Part shown: positions 24,670 through 36,591 of the stretch, piece after piece
Layout of the letters: each line of letters begins with the position of its first letter
Position numbering within the stretch: the stretch's first letter is position 1
NCBI GenBank assembly: GCA_038373865.1
Contig: JAXGGA010001063.1
Coordinates: 51,001 to 115,000 of the forward strand
Reading direction: 5' to 3'
DNA from: Uloborus plumipes
Lineage: Eukaryota; Arthropoda; Arachnida; Araneae; Uloboridae
DNA length: 64,000 bases
Translations under genes and position numbers: made by a program
Notes under the pieces: generated by a model
The model's database searches: none
What the model was told of the DNA's origin: nothing
Seen by the model: the letters and a program-made list of their open reading frames with translations, nothing else

Positions 24670-27600
24670 GTACAGCAGATGAATTGAGTTACCTTAAATT
24701 TTAAAAATAAATTTAAGGGGAAAATAAACAGGAAGAGAAAAAGAACAATTTTGAATTTTGAACCCCTTTAATTCAAGAATAGGAGAATATTGGTTTTAAA
24801 AAATTGGCCAATAGAAAATGGAAAATTATCCAGCTTCTCTCCGATTTACTCAAAATCTAAGAAAAAAATTAAAAGGCCAAATGATATACGAAATGAAAAT
24901 GAATGATTGAGAAGAGCACTTAAATTTGCATGGGGGCTTAGCTTCTATTAAAATACGTTTTATGCTTATTTTTTTAATTTGAATCTTTTCTTTTTCTTTC
25001 TTCTAATATTTTTCATATCTTTTTATATTCAATCAAATTTTGACTAGGTCATTAGTTTCTGGGTCAAACTCTTTACTGCAAAATCTGTACAACGTACGAC
25101 TATGAAAATTGGTACAAAATTAATCCGCATTCTGATAGTTTGCCTACCGAAGCAGTTTCTTTTTATTTTATTTGGCTCAGTTTTTTTTAATTTAATTAAA
25201 ATCATGCAATTCACGGTGCAATATAGCCTATAAAGGCTTTTGTGCCAGAAAACCTCAAGCAACCAAACCAAACCAAACCATGTAAGTCACTGATTACTCA
25301 ATTAGCTCTCAAAATATAGGCAAAAAATCCAAGATCACGTAACTAATAATGATTCTTGAAACTTATTTACAAGGATATCACCTTGAGAGCCAAAGAGGGG
25401 TAGCCTCCCCCTCCCCGACAATGGAATCCTTTTACATAGTCAAAGCTTGTGAATGTAATATATTACATACATTTTATTTTATCGTTAAAATAGCTGTATT
25501 GTTTTCGCCAATCAAGCCCAAAATTCCAAGAATCGAAAAGATCTCTATTGAAAACCCAAGCACTGTCAGCTTTAATTGAAACCAGCGGGTTTAGTTCGTA
25601 GGAAATAAATATTCTTTTTACATCAAGTGCATGATGAATAATGAATTCATATCCTAGAAGCCTCCCACATCAGTAACGTATGACAGACATAAAATTTTTA
25701 TTTCTATTTTACTGCTCCTTTTTTCTCTTCTTGCATATAAAAAATGGAATTGCAATACTTCCTAGTAAGTTCTTAAAGAAACCCAGTAATATTTAAATCG
25801 CCTTTTAGAAGCTTAAAGTCGCTTAAAAACACATTAAATGTCACAACTCGTCATATCTCATGTCAACTGCTTTTCAACAGAGTAACCCACAAAAATCGTA
25901 TGCTTCCCCTCCCTTACCTATAAAAAATATTTAATAAAAAAAAGCGAGCACCCAAGCCTCTCCTATTCGTTCCCCTTTCCTTCCGTATAACATCGTTCCG
26001 CCAGCAATAGTTGTAGTGCCTTTTTCTATTTTATTTTCATCTAGCTTCTATTTTCCGCTTTTCTGTGCGTCGGGGCGCGTTCAGCAAACCACTTAGCTTT
26101 GACAAAAGCTCTTGAAATGAACGCCACCACAAAGCGGCAGGGGTAAAAAGGGTGCGTTGTAATGAGGAAACTGCTGATTTCCGCCCTTTTCGTTGTCAAA
26201 AATCTCTCCATTTTTTTTCCACATAGCCTGGCATTTTGCTCCAGTGAAAGTTGTCCTGCGGAGAATGACGAAGAAAAAAAAATATACTAAAAAGAGAGTA
26301 AAATAGATGTCAAACTGCTTAGAAGTTCGTCGGCGCAGAAAGGGATTTTTCTTTTTTCCGTGTTGTATTTATACATTATTTTTTCTTTGCTTTGTTGATA
26401 AGAGCAAAAAAAAAAAGAAAGTTTTTCACGCTTAAACACCTGCATAAGAGCGAAATAGAGGTTTATATATTCTTCTTCCCCCTTTCTGAAGTGGCACATT
26501 TCGTATGATAGCTCCGAAGATGAAGATAGCGGCAAAAAAAAAAAAAAGTTACATAATTTTGACGGCCAGGAAAAGCCGGTGAGTTCTTTCAGAATCTTTA
26601 TAGTGGTCAACAAAGCAGAAGAATTTGTACTCAATGACAAGTTCAGGGTCGATCGGGCTGGGTGAGAAACTTGGAGGTGTGTCAGGAAGGTATTTATTCA
26701 CAAAGTTGCATAAATCGAAACTTGTTGCTTTTTCAGAGGCACAAAAAATTTCATCTGCTCCAGTTAATTGCAATTATCAACGATGATAGATCTTAGAAAA
26801 GAAAGACAGGGTGAGCGAGCAGTCCTTTATGTTTTTCCCATATAAATCTTGAATGTTGACATCAGTCGAATAGCCAGAGAAAAATTTTGAAGGGAAATAT
26901 GGTTCGTTTTAATCCTTTTTTTATGGTCAAAGTAGAAACATTTTTTGAGTTTTCGAGGTTGGACGGTGCATTTCTAAATATCCTTTTGGCTTATATTCTT
27001 AGTCGAGCCCACTATAAAACCCAGCTGGCTCACCATCTTTATAAACCGCTGATATCAAAATCTACTCAATTGGAAATCTCATAATCTTCTCTATCTCGTA
27101 GTATTCTGCAAAGCGGCATGGGTTAAAAGGATAAAAGTATGTAAAGCTTATCAAAGTTAAAGTGCTTTAATACCTTTACTACGGAAGAATAATGTATTAT
27201 GTAAGAAGGTATATGACACGGACACAACGGTAATGCACAGAGATTTCAGATACTCTTCAAAACCGAAACTGAATGAGCTGGAGGAAAAAAAGTGGTTCCA
27301 TATAATTTTCCTCCTCTCTGGTTATTGATCCTAAATCCTAAAAGTAGTACAGTACTTGTAATTTTTCTTGGTTTAAGAAGACAATTCGTAAGCCATCACC
27401 CATGTACAGTGAGTATCCATTGTCAATTCATCATTTACTATAGCTCTTGATCTTCAGCTTTTTTCGACAACAGTTGACTGCCGACCAAAGGATTAGTATG
27501 TAATTGTCAATTATATTCATTCTCAAATGAGAAAGCCCACACGCTTGCTAAAATGCTGTCAAGTGGTGTTTGATGCTCCCTGTCAATGTCCAAAACTAGA

Positions 27601-27830
27601 ATATAAAAGTTAGGCATCATTAACACCTAGCTTTTTGATTTAGTGACCAAAATGTTCGGCTTAGACTAATTTTAGTATAATTCAAGGAGATTAAAAAAAA
27701 GTTTTCTGCATGATATTTACATCTAGTAAGAAATGACGACTACGTCTAAAAAGACGACTGGGTGTTATATCGTAGTTGTCAAAGTCAAACTTTTAATCTA
27801 AAAATACGACTATTGCCGTCTTATTTCCGA
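24670..27830. other. No gene seen
   Basis: Holds a short (AACCA)n run at 25258-25279 that may be the tail of a retroposon. The stretch 26050-26240 is GC-richer and has motif-dense text (CTTTGACAAAAG, TAATGAGG); possible regulatory DNA. Otherwise unassigned. Confidence 0.35.
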
Positions 27831-27839
27831 ACACTGCTT

Positions 27840-28145
27840 CCTTTATATCAGTTATCATACAGGTTCAGAAGTTGTCATTTGATCGAGCTGTACGAATTCC
27901 GGATCGATGAAATTCAATAGACTCACAAGTGCAATCAATGATAATGATGTTAAAGGTTTGACTTGGAAAACGAACTGGTTTTGAACAAAGATTGTCATTG
28001 TTGAAATCAAATTATTCGAGCTGTGCGCAGTACTGTATCAATAGAATTCGATAGAATCTAAAGAGCTGGTTGGGTTAATATTTTAAAGGTTTCACTAAGA
28101 AAACGAACGGGTTCGAACAAGAATTGTCATAGTTGAAATCAAAAC
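27840..28145. repeat. Degenerate tandem repeat, unit about 125 bp
   Basis: Three diverged units; the landmarks GTTCAGAAGTTGTCATTT, TTGAACAAAGATTGTCATTG and TTCGAACAAGAATTGTCATA recur at about 27861, 27983 and 28111, and between them GAGCTGT and AATTCAATAG/AATTCGATAG. Confidence 0.6.
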
Positions 28146-28149
28146 AGGA

Positions 28150-29110
28150 AATAAAGCCATTAACCATTCTGTGTTAAAAGTCTGGCAGGCATGCCTTGAA
28201 TTAGTACATCCAAGAATTGTACATCCAAGAGACATGGGCCAATGGGAGAAAGTGGTCAAGTGTGTCAGCCGGAGGAAGTTACGCAATGGAATTGTTTACT
28301 CTGATGCCTTTTTCCAAGGGCGTCACAGATACACTACGAATCTTTTTCCCATCACGACCACTGTTTCCATGATCTGCAATTAAAAGCGCAAGCGTGGGAA
28401 AATTGAGATGATATACCCTCACTTCCGCTCGCTTTCCCGCCAACACCTCGAAGGGGGTGGAACGAGATTCGATCATGCCCCCTCCCTCCTCTCCCAAATC
28501 TGTGGACTAAATTTCCTGATGATTGTGGTCGCGTGACTGTCTTTAATTGGCTCGCTTTTGTTTCCTGTGCGTGAGGGACAGGCGACTATTTCCGCGGTTC
28601 TAGAGTTTTTGTGTGAAGATATTCCATTCGTTCGGTTCGTGTGTTCTGATGGAATGGAAGCTTCCTCGTCGAACCTCATTTGTGCATTCGGATGTTTAAT
28701 GACTGTAAACATTATCAAAGGCGCCATCTATAAGAGGGGGTGCCACTAGTTCACGTGATGCTTTTCATTGAAACGTATCGATTTTGCAGAACTAGAAGGA
28801 ATGTCAAATAACTTTGCTGATTATGGGTGTGGGGGGGGAGAGACTACAAACTGCGACTATACTTCAAAACTGCCATGTCATAGTCTCACCCTTGTCCTTT
28901 AATGTGCGTAATATTTTACATATTAAGCTGCTGGTAAGCTTTCCTGTAAAATCCTTATGAGCTGGTAACAGCTTTTAATTTCAGCATTGTCTTTAGTTTT
29001 ACATCAAAGAACACATTTGAGAAAAATGTAAAGCTAAATTTTAATTCAGAGATTTTACTCACACTGAAAATCGTTTTAAAAAACTCGTAGAATTTTTCTA
29101 AAGTTATGTA
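28150..29110. other. No gene seen; GC-richer block at about 28390-28760
   Basis: The block has short ORFs on both strands, none recognised, and ends in the CTCF-like motif. It may be regulatory. Confidence 0.3.
28718..28733. promoter_or_regulatory. CTCF-like motif
   Basis: AAGGCGCCATCTATAA; the minus strand reads TAGATGGCGCC. It lies at the end of a GC-richer unassigned block (about 28390-28760). Motif match only. Confidence 0.3.
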
Positions 29111-29117
29111 CCATTAT

Positions 29118-29335
29118 ACATGGAGCATCCGCGGCTCCGTGATAGAAGCTTCGCTTCATACGCTGGAGGCCTTGGGTTCGATTCCCACCGAGACCCTGGG
29201 TGTTATCTCGTCACTTTGTGCTATACATATTTGTTTTGGCATCTTATATGTAAAAAGAAGTTCAACATCTCGAGGAAATGGCACCAATCTGCCGTAATAA
29301 TTATCAACCACAAACACAAAAACAACAACCACAAT
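29118..29335 (+). repeat. tRNA-derived SINE
   Basis: Head with GGCTCCGTGATAGAAGC (A-box type) and GGGTTCGATTCCC (perfect B box), then a body CCCTGGGTGTTATCTCGTCA and an AAC-rich tail. The body resembles that of the minus-strand SINE at 24246-24437, so both are probably one family. A possible target duplication is ATACATG on either side. Confidence 0.75.
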
Positions 29336-29339
29336 ACAT

Positions 29340-30340
29340 GAAGTAAACCTCAAAAAATTAACTATCTGAGCTGTAAAAATGTGCGCAATTGCATAAAAGA
29401 GTGTTCGAAAATTGTGACCTGAAAAAATTATGCATGTATATTTCGTAAACCTATTTATTTTAAAGAAGACAAAATGAAAATGAAAAGCACAGCTATCGTA
29501 ACTGAGCGTATAAAGTAAATAATGAAATAATAATGTAATACCGTAATGCGTACAAAGTAAATAATAAACTAATAAATAATAAACACCTAACACAAAAAAA
29601 AACTAAAAGAAAAACATATGTAAATAAAAATGATTTGGAGGAATATTCATCGTAATTATCTAAGCGTCTAAAACTAAAAATAATGAAATAACAACATACA
29701 AATATCCAATCCAAATGAACTTGCCAAAAATGACAAATAAAAAATAAATTTAAAAAGAAAAAGAAATTTATACATAAGGCGAGATTTTTATTGTCTGAAA
29801 AATAATGATGATTAAGTTAATTCGCAGCTCTAGAGCTTGAATACGTCTCTTTGCAGTGATTTAAGAGATTAATCAGAGGTAAAACATTTCAATATCGCTC
29901 GTGCTTTATTGGTCAATGGTCAATTTGTCATGTCATATCCTATGTAAGCAGTTTTACTTCTTTCAACATCAGTTACACTGTTAAAACAATGTACTTAGAA
30001 ATGAGGCGAAACGTCTTGTTTTCAAGAACATCATTGACCCAAAATGGCTCCAGAACCAAATGTCTTGGAATTAGAAAACAGGGTGTCTTGTTTTTGAAGC
30101 ACACGGCGTTCTTAAAAGTAATAACCAATGTTCTTGTTTTTGAGACGGAAATATGTTCGAATATGATACGAAATGGGCTCATATACGAGACAATCCTATT
30201 CTTAATTTTTGAGACGGCTCTACTCTTGGAAATGATACAGTGCTGTGTTTATTTCCGAGTCATCACAGAATTTAAAAAATAAGCATTTTGCGTCTTGTTT
30301 ATGAGTCGGGTCTTCTTTTCAGAAATGAGACATTTTTGTT
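29340..30340. other. No gene; degenerate short-motif repeats at about 29990-30330
   Basis: Words of the form GTCTTGTTTTTGAGAC recur in part or whole (30015, 30087, 30130, 30205, 30292 and others). Frames are open on both strands over this stretch, but the peptides are not recognisable. Confidence 0.35.
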
Positions 30341-30344
30341 CATT

Positions 30345-30805
30345 TTGTTTTTGGATAATAATTTTACAATTTTTCAGATGCAGATTAAAATTACCAGTGG
30401 CCGCGCCGCAGCTGATTTTAAAGCGGCCGATTCAATTAAACGGCACCCACTGTATTATTTTTTCTGATGAATTAAGGATTTTTTTTTTTTTTTTCAAAAT
30501 CAGTTTAATGCATGTTTTTTTTCCACTTTTGACTTTTTTCTCTTTGGTTTTGTGTGCAAAGAATCACATGTCTGATTATCAAAAGTGAAACATGCATGTA
30601 AAAAAAAAAAGTTTTTTAATTCATCACAAAAAAAAGTGGGCGCTTAATAATTGAATCAGCCGCTCAAATGATTCAAATCGAGCGAAGTCCAGCTTATTTA
30701 TATCAAAACTGTCAAAAAAGAAACGTGATTTCAAAAAGCGACAGCCACTGTAGTAATTTTGGACTGCATCTGAAAAATAGTAAAAGTATTATTCAAATTA
30801 ACCCT
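30345..30805. repeat. Long imperfect inverted repeat (hairpin element)
   Basis: Arms share TTTTTCAGATGCAG, AAAATTAC, CAGTGGCYG, GCGGCYGATTCAATTA, and GATGAATTAA in mirrored order. The inner tips CAGTGGC at 30395 and 30750 (followed by TA) may mark a nested MITE. Confidence 0.65.
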
Positions 30806-30947
30806 TTTATTTCAGAAACCCATCAAGTGCACTCTTTTAAATTTTAAACAACTAAACTAACTAAAAAGAACTTCTCTGTTTTAAAATCACAATAGGTATA
30901 GTCGTTGAAAAAATTGCTTCTTATTGTATTGCAAAAAAAAAAAAATA

Positions 30948-31142
30948 AGGTGACGGAACCAGTTACAGACAGGCATAAGCTTGGATTTAAAAACTAAGCT
31001 TTTTAGGCAGGTAAAACTGATATTTCTGTGACTTATGAATCCATCTAATGTTATTAGAGTCAATTTCAGGAGCTATTTCTTAAGCATGTCTGTAACTGGT
31101 CCCGATGGATCTTAAGCATGTCTGTAACTGGTCCCGTCACCC
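30948..31142. mobile_element. TA-flanked short motif-repeat element (family 7)
   Basis: Right end, inverted: TA, GGGTGACGGGACCAGTTACA, GACA. Left end: TA, AGGTGACGGAACCAGTTACA, GACA. The inner motif GGGACCAGTTACAGACATGC occurs twice in tandem at the right end. 195 bp. Confidence 0.7.
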
Positions 31143-31144
31143 TA

Positions 31145-33214
31145 CGGTTGGAATCAATTTTCCAATTGTTTTTTTTTTTTTTTGCGAAAAATTGTTAAAA
31201 ATTTTGCACTTAACAAGTTTCTGCAATGAAATAAATTTTTTTAAAGAAAAGTTGTTTACACACATCACATATGAAGGCTTATGTTTTTGCATCCGACGGT
31301 GTGCCTAAAATTGGCCATTCATAACCTTTAATAATATCATTTTGGGGGGGGGGGGGAATCAGTTCACAGGTTTCTGCAACAAACGATTCAATTGTCATAA
31401 ACTTCAATCTCCTACAAATGGATATTTTCTTTCATAGAATTCTTATGAGTCTTGTTAAAATCTTCAGAAAAGGCATATCGTGCCACAGCCACAGTGCCAA
31501 CACTTTTTATTGTAAAATGCAGAGGATTTTCCAGACGATGGTCATGGGTACAATCAATAATTAAAACTTCAAATAACTTTGTCTTAATGCTCAAAAAAGT
31601 TGAATTTTCTCTCGTAAAATTTCTACTTATACACCATTTGAGTGGTTGGAGATAATCAGTTTTAGTTTTTAATTTTTTTGTGATTTTATAGAAGTTCAGT
31701 TTCTTATTTTCGAAAATTGCAATTCTTGTTTCTTAGTTTGTCATTTTTCTGGGGTTTTGCTGAACTTTTTTTTTTTTCGCTGTGTTGTTTTTCGTTCCTA
31801 TTTTTTTTTTCATTGCTCTTTTTTTCTGTTTCTCATGTTCCCATATTTTACTCAAATTCCACTATGCTACCTTTTTTAATATTTAATTTTCTGAGAATAA
31901 TATAAAAGATTTGAATTATATGAGATATCACATTAGGACAACATTGCTACTTTTTCATGGAATGGCCCATTTAGATGTGCACCCAATAATGCTGGGGAGT
32001 ACAACTAATTTATAATTAAACCAAAACAATGCAAAAAATTTTAAACTTATGCATTTCATTTTCCGGAAAATTGCTGGTAGTATTTTTCCCCCCTTCATTT
32101 AAATTTGAGTCAATTAATTTTACATCTACACAGCAAAATTATATGTTCTTAAAATTAACATATTAATTAAAAATTGTAATACAAAATAGTAATTTTATGT
32201 ACAAGAGCTAATCAAAAATAATGCATATAAAATATCTTTTTCAAAATTACCTGCACTAACCCTAATTCTAGTCTTTTTTTTTTTTTCCAAAATAGTATCT
32301 ATTACCGGAGCCAAAAAGAAAAATATTTAGGGTCAGCAAAAAAAAAAAAAATGTCTCCAGACATAAAATCTCAGCTGATGATAAATTTCAGTGTAATATG
32401 GATTCAAAAATATTCTTGTTCTGAAAGAACTAGTGCCTAAGATACTTTTTTCAGGTGCGTGGATGACGTGGATCAGAATTTGTGTCCGACACAAGGCATA
32501 ATTTACTAATATAAACTTTACTATTCAATACTGATAAAATCATTAGCAATTGCAATTGAAACAGTTTAAAAGTGCCAAGTAAAATATTAAACATTTGTTA
32601 GAAAAAGAAAATACCCAACATCCAATATAATAACCAATAACAATACAAATTATTTTAAATTTTATTTTATAGTTTTATCAAATTTCCCGACTGAATGTAC
32701 ATATCAATCATTGTCCACAGAGTTCTTTAAATTTGTATGCACACTGCAAAAAGCAGTCTGTCCTTAACGCATGTTAAATGTTATGTAAAACAGTTCCATT
32801 TGTTCCAGAGGCAAACTGCTTCGATGAGGTTGCAAGGAGCGGTAAGTAGGGGACTCTGGCTCCCTACGCCACTGTCACAACCGACCAAGTAATGCCCTGC
32901 AAAGGAAATACAATGAGAAAAAACAAGTTTTGATTTAATGCATATTTAAAGAAGGCTTCCCACTAAACTATGAAAATAAGCACTTTATTTTCTCTCCAAC
33001 TCTTCATACAATAGGGTCTCTTTCCCACGTTCTTCGCAACTTTATGATTTTTACTTTGTGTACTCTCAGAATTTTTGCTAGATAAAAATGTAAAAAGCTA
33101 AACTATTGTAAACTTAAATTAAATTTTGGGACAGGAACAAAAAGCAAAATAAATTCAAACACAAGTAAATATTAAGCATTCGGCAGGAAGTTTCCCCTTA
33201 AGGGACTGAAGCAT
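31145..33214. other. No gene or recognised element
   Basis: AT-rich, with homopolymer runs (G13 near 31345). Nothing assignable. Confidence 0.4.
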
Positions 33215-33812
33215 GATGCCAGGGTGAAAAAAAAATAAGTTTTCGAATTTCGAATCGCCTGAGGTCTCAAAAGTTGTCTTTTATCTCCACTAAATAGAAT
33301 AATATCTTTAGGTTTCCACATTGTCCCAAATAATATCAAAAGAACCAAAAGTTCGAACTTTTTTTTTACGATATTGAAAATACATATTTTAGAAATGTTA
33401 GGGATATAAATATGAACTCTTAGTTCCATTAGTATCTCTTACAAGTTTGAGTTCAATAGGAGTAATTTCTCTAAATTTCCCAAAAGCCAAAAAAATAACC
33501 GAAAATCGACATTTTAGCTTTCATTTTCACACGATACGAAAAAAACCAAGTGTACACAATATAGAAATTTTAAACACGGAGTTAACTTTCACAACCCCTT
33601 TCATTTCCAAAATATGTATTTTCAATTTTGAAAATCAATTCGAAAAAAGTCGATTTTTGGTATTTTTGGAGTTTTTTGGGACAATATGAAAACCTAAAAG
33701 TACTATCCTTGGGGGCTAAAATTTCAAGGGTAATTTAGTGGAGCCAAAAGGCAACGTTTGAAACCCCAGGGGTTTGAAATTCGAAAATTCATTTTTTTCA
33801 CTCCACCCTAAC
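33215..33812. repeat. Imperfect fold-back element, arms about 280 bp
   Basis: CCAGGGTGAAAAAAA at the left mirrors TTTTTTTCACTCCACCCT at the right. Further in, TTTTCGAATTTCGAA, CTCCACTAAAT, ATTGTCCCAAA and GAAAATACATATTTT are all found in the inverse order in the other arm. Similarity is roughly three quarters by eye. Confidence 0.7.
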
Positions 33813-33864
33813 GGAGAGTGTCCATATTTTCAATACATTCATACATAACAGAGATTAGAGGAGG

Positions 33865-33929
33865 AGATGTGAGAAAATTTTAATTCCACAAAAGGTGCTG
33901 TGAACTGGAAAAGTTTGGGAACCCCTGGT
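33865..33929. mobile_element. hAT terminus, solo
   Basis: Inverted it reads CAGGGGTTCCCAAACTTTTC then AGTTCACAGCACCTTTTGTG, typical of hAT (Charlie-like) ends. The partner end was not found. Confidence 0.55.
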
Positions 33930-34484
33930 CTAATTGCATTAAAGCTGATAAACATGCAATAAACAAATTATTTAACCAAATCAAAACAATAACAAAGAAA
34001 ACCAACTTTCTTACCACACATACACACTTTTCTCCTCCATGCCCCATCTCTTAGCATAAAGCCTTAGGTTACCACACATACACATTAGGTTTTAACATGC
34101 CAAAGAGAAGGTTCAACATTAGAGAAGCACCAAGTAGCACATTGGCCGAGTACTCGGCCTTTCACTACTCGGCCGAGTACCGAGTACATATATACACGTA
34201 CAGGGTTAGAAATCACTAAAAAATCTTACGGGCCCTACTGACCAGTGAACAGGAATTTTTTTCTTTAAGTATTAGAAGTCAATCTTTTTCTCACTTTAAA
34301 ATTTACTCATTTTTACTTCTGGGTTGTTATCATTATGCCACAAGTTTGATTAGGAATATATTGGAATATGAGACAAAGTTTTTTTTTAACAAGTTCATTA
34401 ATATTTGTCTTAAGGATCACTTGGACTGTTCCTGATCATAGGTAAGTTGCCCAACACCAATATGAAAAAGGTAACTACACATTC

Positions 34485-35789
34485 GCACACCCTTAGTTAG
34501 CTTTTGCACTAATTTGTTTTAAACCTGTTTTTAAAACTTTTACATAAAATTCAAGTCATATTTTATTAATATAGCAATTGTAAATAATTGTATTATACAT
34601 ATTTTTGCATCTTTTTAATTACTGAAAAAAATATCTTGAATAATATTCAATTATTTACATTTACTCGGTATCGGCCGAGTACCAGATTCAAATTTCCGAG
34701 TACACGATCCGCACACCCTTAGTTAGCTTTTACACTAATTTGGTTTTAAACCTGTTTTTAAAACTTTTACATAAAATTCAAGTCATATTTTATTAATATA
34801 GCAATTGTAAATAATTGCATTATACATATTTTTGCATCTTTTTAATTACTGAAAAAAATATCTTGAATAATATTCAATTATTTACATTTACTCGGTATCG
34901 GCCGAGTACCCAATTCAAATTTCCGAGTACCCGATTCGCACACCCTTAGTTAGCTTTTACACTAATTTGGTTTTAAACCTGTTTTTAAAACTTTTACATA
35001 AAATTCAAGTCATATTTTATTAATATAGCAATTGTAAATAATTGCATTATACATATTTTTGCATCTTTTTAATTACTGAAAAAAATATCTTGAATAATAT
35101 TCAATTATTTACATTTACTCGGTATCGGCCGAGTACCAGATTCAAATTTCCGAGTACCCGATCCGCACACCCTTAGTTAGCTTTTACACTAATTTGGTTT
35201 TAAACCTGTTTTTAAAACTTTTACATAAAATTCAAGTCATATTTTATTAATATAGCAATTGTAAATAATTGCATTATACATATTTTTGCATCTTTTTAAT
35301 TACTGAAAAAAATATCTTGAATAATATTCAATTATTTACATTTACTCGGTATCGGCCGAGTACCCAATTCAAATTTCCGAGTACCCGATTCGCACACCCT
35401 TAGTTAGCTTTTACACTAATTTGGTTTTAAACCTGTTTTTAAAACTTTTACATAAAATTCAAGTCATATTTTATTAATATAGCAATTGTAAATAATTGCA
35501 TTATACATATTTTTGCATCTTTTTAATTACTGAAAAAAATATCTTGAATAATATTCAATTATTTACATTTACTCGGTATCGGCCGAGTACCAGATTCAAA
35601 TTTCCGAGTACCCGATTCGCACACCCTTAGTTAGCTTTTACACTAATTTGGTTTTAAACCTGTTTTTAAAACTTTTACATAAAACTCAAGTCATATTTTA
35701 TTAATATAGCAATTGTAAATAATTGCATTATACATATTTTTGCATCTTTTTAATTACTGAAAAAAATATCTTGAATAATATTCAATTAT
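34485..35789. repeat. 227-bp tandem array, about six copies, with alternating variants
   Basis: The landmark GCACACCCTTAGTTAGC recurs at 34485, 34711, 34938, 35165, 35392 and 35619 (spacing 226, then 227 each time). Each unit ends with the element's own subterminal CTCGGTATCGGCCGAGTAC. Units alternate between ACCAGATTC and ACCCAATTC at their ends. Confidence 0.95.
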
Positions 35790-36045
35790 CAGAGACCGCG
35801 CTAAGGATTTTAAGTTGTTAGCCAGTAAATAAGCCAAATTTCAAAAGTCTTAGCCAAACTTCGAGAGTTTTAATCAAAGAATTTTAATTGTTTGTTTTTT
35901 TAATGTAATAAGTGTATTTTTGCCCCAAGTGAAAATTTCTGACAATTTTCCATTCGCCAATACTTTAGCCAAATCAGAATTTTTTTCGCCGAATTTTCTA
36001 TTTTATAGCATTTGGCGAGGTGGCGAACGCTTAGCGCGGCCCCTG
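35790..36045. mobile_element. MITE, hAT-like, in the sixth array unit
   Basis: 256 bp interrupting the array. Ends CAGAGACCGCGCTAAG and, inverted, CAGGGGCCGCGCTAAG. Flanked by AATTAT on both sides (6 bp, where hAT usually gives 8). Confidence 0.8.
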
Positions 36046-36418
36046 AATTATTTACATTTACTCGGTATCGGCAGAGTACCCGATTCAAATTTAGTACCGA
36101 ATAGGAATATTTACCGAGTACTCGGTGCATCTCTATTCAACATCTGAAATTATTTAATACACAAACTGATCACATATGGAAAGTTCTTCATAAATAGGAT
36201 AACTAACTTATTTCAAACATGATTGTTTACATTAAAAGTACAGTGCCACCGGTGTTTGAGATCTCCTCTTTATGTTATATTAATATAGTTTAAGATAGTA
36301 AAATTTAACTAAGTTGTCAGTAGACAAATTTTACCTTTATTCGTGTTACATATTGAGTTGCTACAGTCATTTTAGGAGTGGATTATAATTGCATACCATA
36401 AATTTATACAGTCGAACC

Positions 36419-36500
36419 TGTCTATCTCGAATAATGGAACACAAGAAAAATTCGAAAGGGAGGTTTCGAGACATAGAGATGGAAATTACAAAGTAAGCAA
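36419..36500. mobile_element. pogo/Tigger-type terminus
   Basis: TA then CAGTCGAACCTGTCTATCTC; GAAAGGGAGGTTTCGAGACA follows. Typical pogo/Tigger end; no partner found. Confidence 0.55.
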
Positions 36501-36591
36501 TTGGAAAAAGTCTAACACTTAATAGATTGTTTTGCTGTTGTTGATATATTTCTACGTTTTCGGGAATTCAATTCAAAATCCTCACACACAG

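Larger units (their letters stand above)
34120..36135. mobile_element. hAT element carrying an internal tandem array
   Basis: Ends TAGAGAAGCACCAAGTA and, inverted, TAGAGATGCACCGAGTA; perfect 8-bp target duplication TTCAACAT (34112-34119, 36136-36143). Subterminal ACTCGGCCGAGTA palindromes at both ends. Almost all the interior is a 227-bp repeat. No transposase. Confidence 0.92.

Noticed and set aside
29119..29190. Possible tRNA gene
   Set aside because: A and B boxes are present, but no cloverleaf with a paired acceptor stem can be drawn, and a SINE body follows.
30460..30470. Second hammerhead start (CTGATGA)
   Set aside because: No following stem II and GAAAC; the other CTGATGA words, near 28513 and 32376, fail in the same way.
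31717..31905. 62-codon membrane-like open frame
   Set aside because: The hydrophobic Phe/Leu run comes from T-rich low-complexity DNA.
34485..35789. CRISPR-like direct repeats
   Set aside because: Units are 227 bp in uninterrupted tandem with no spacers, inside a eukaryotic hAT element.
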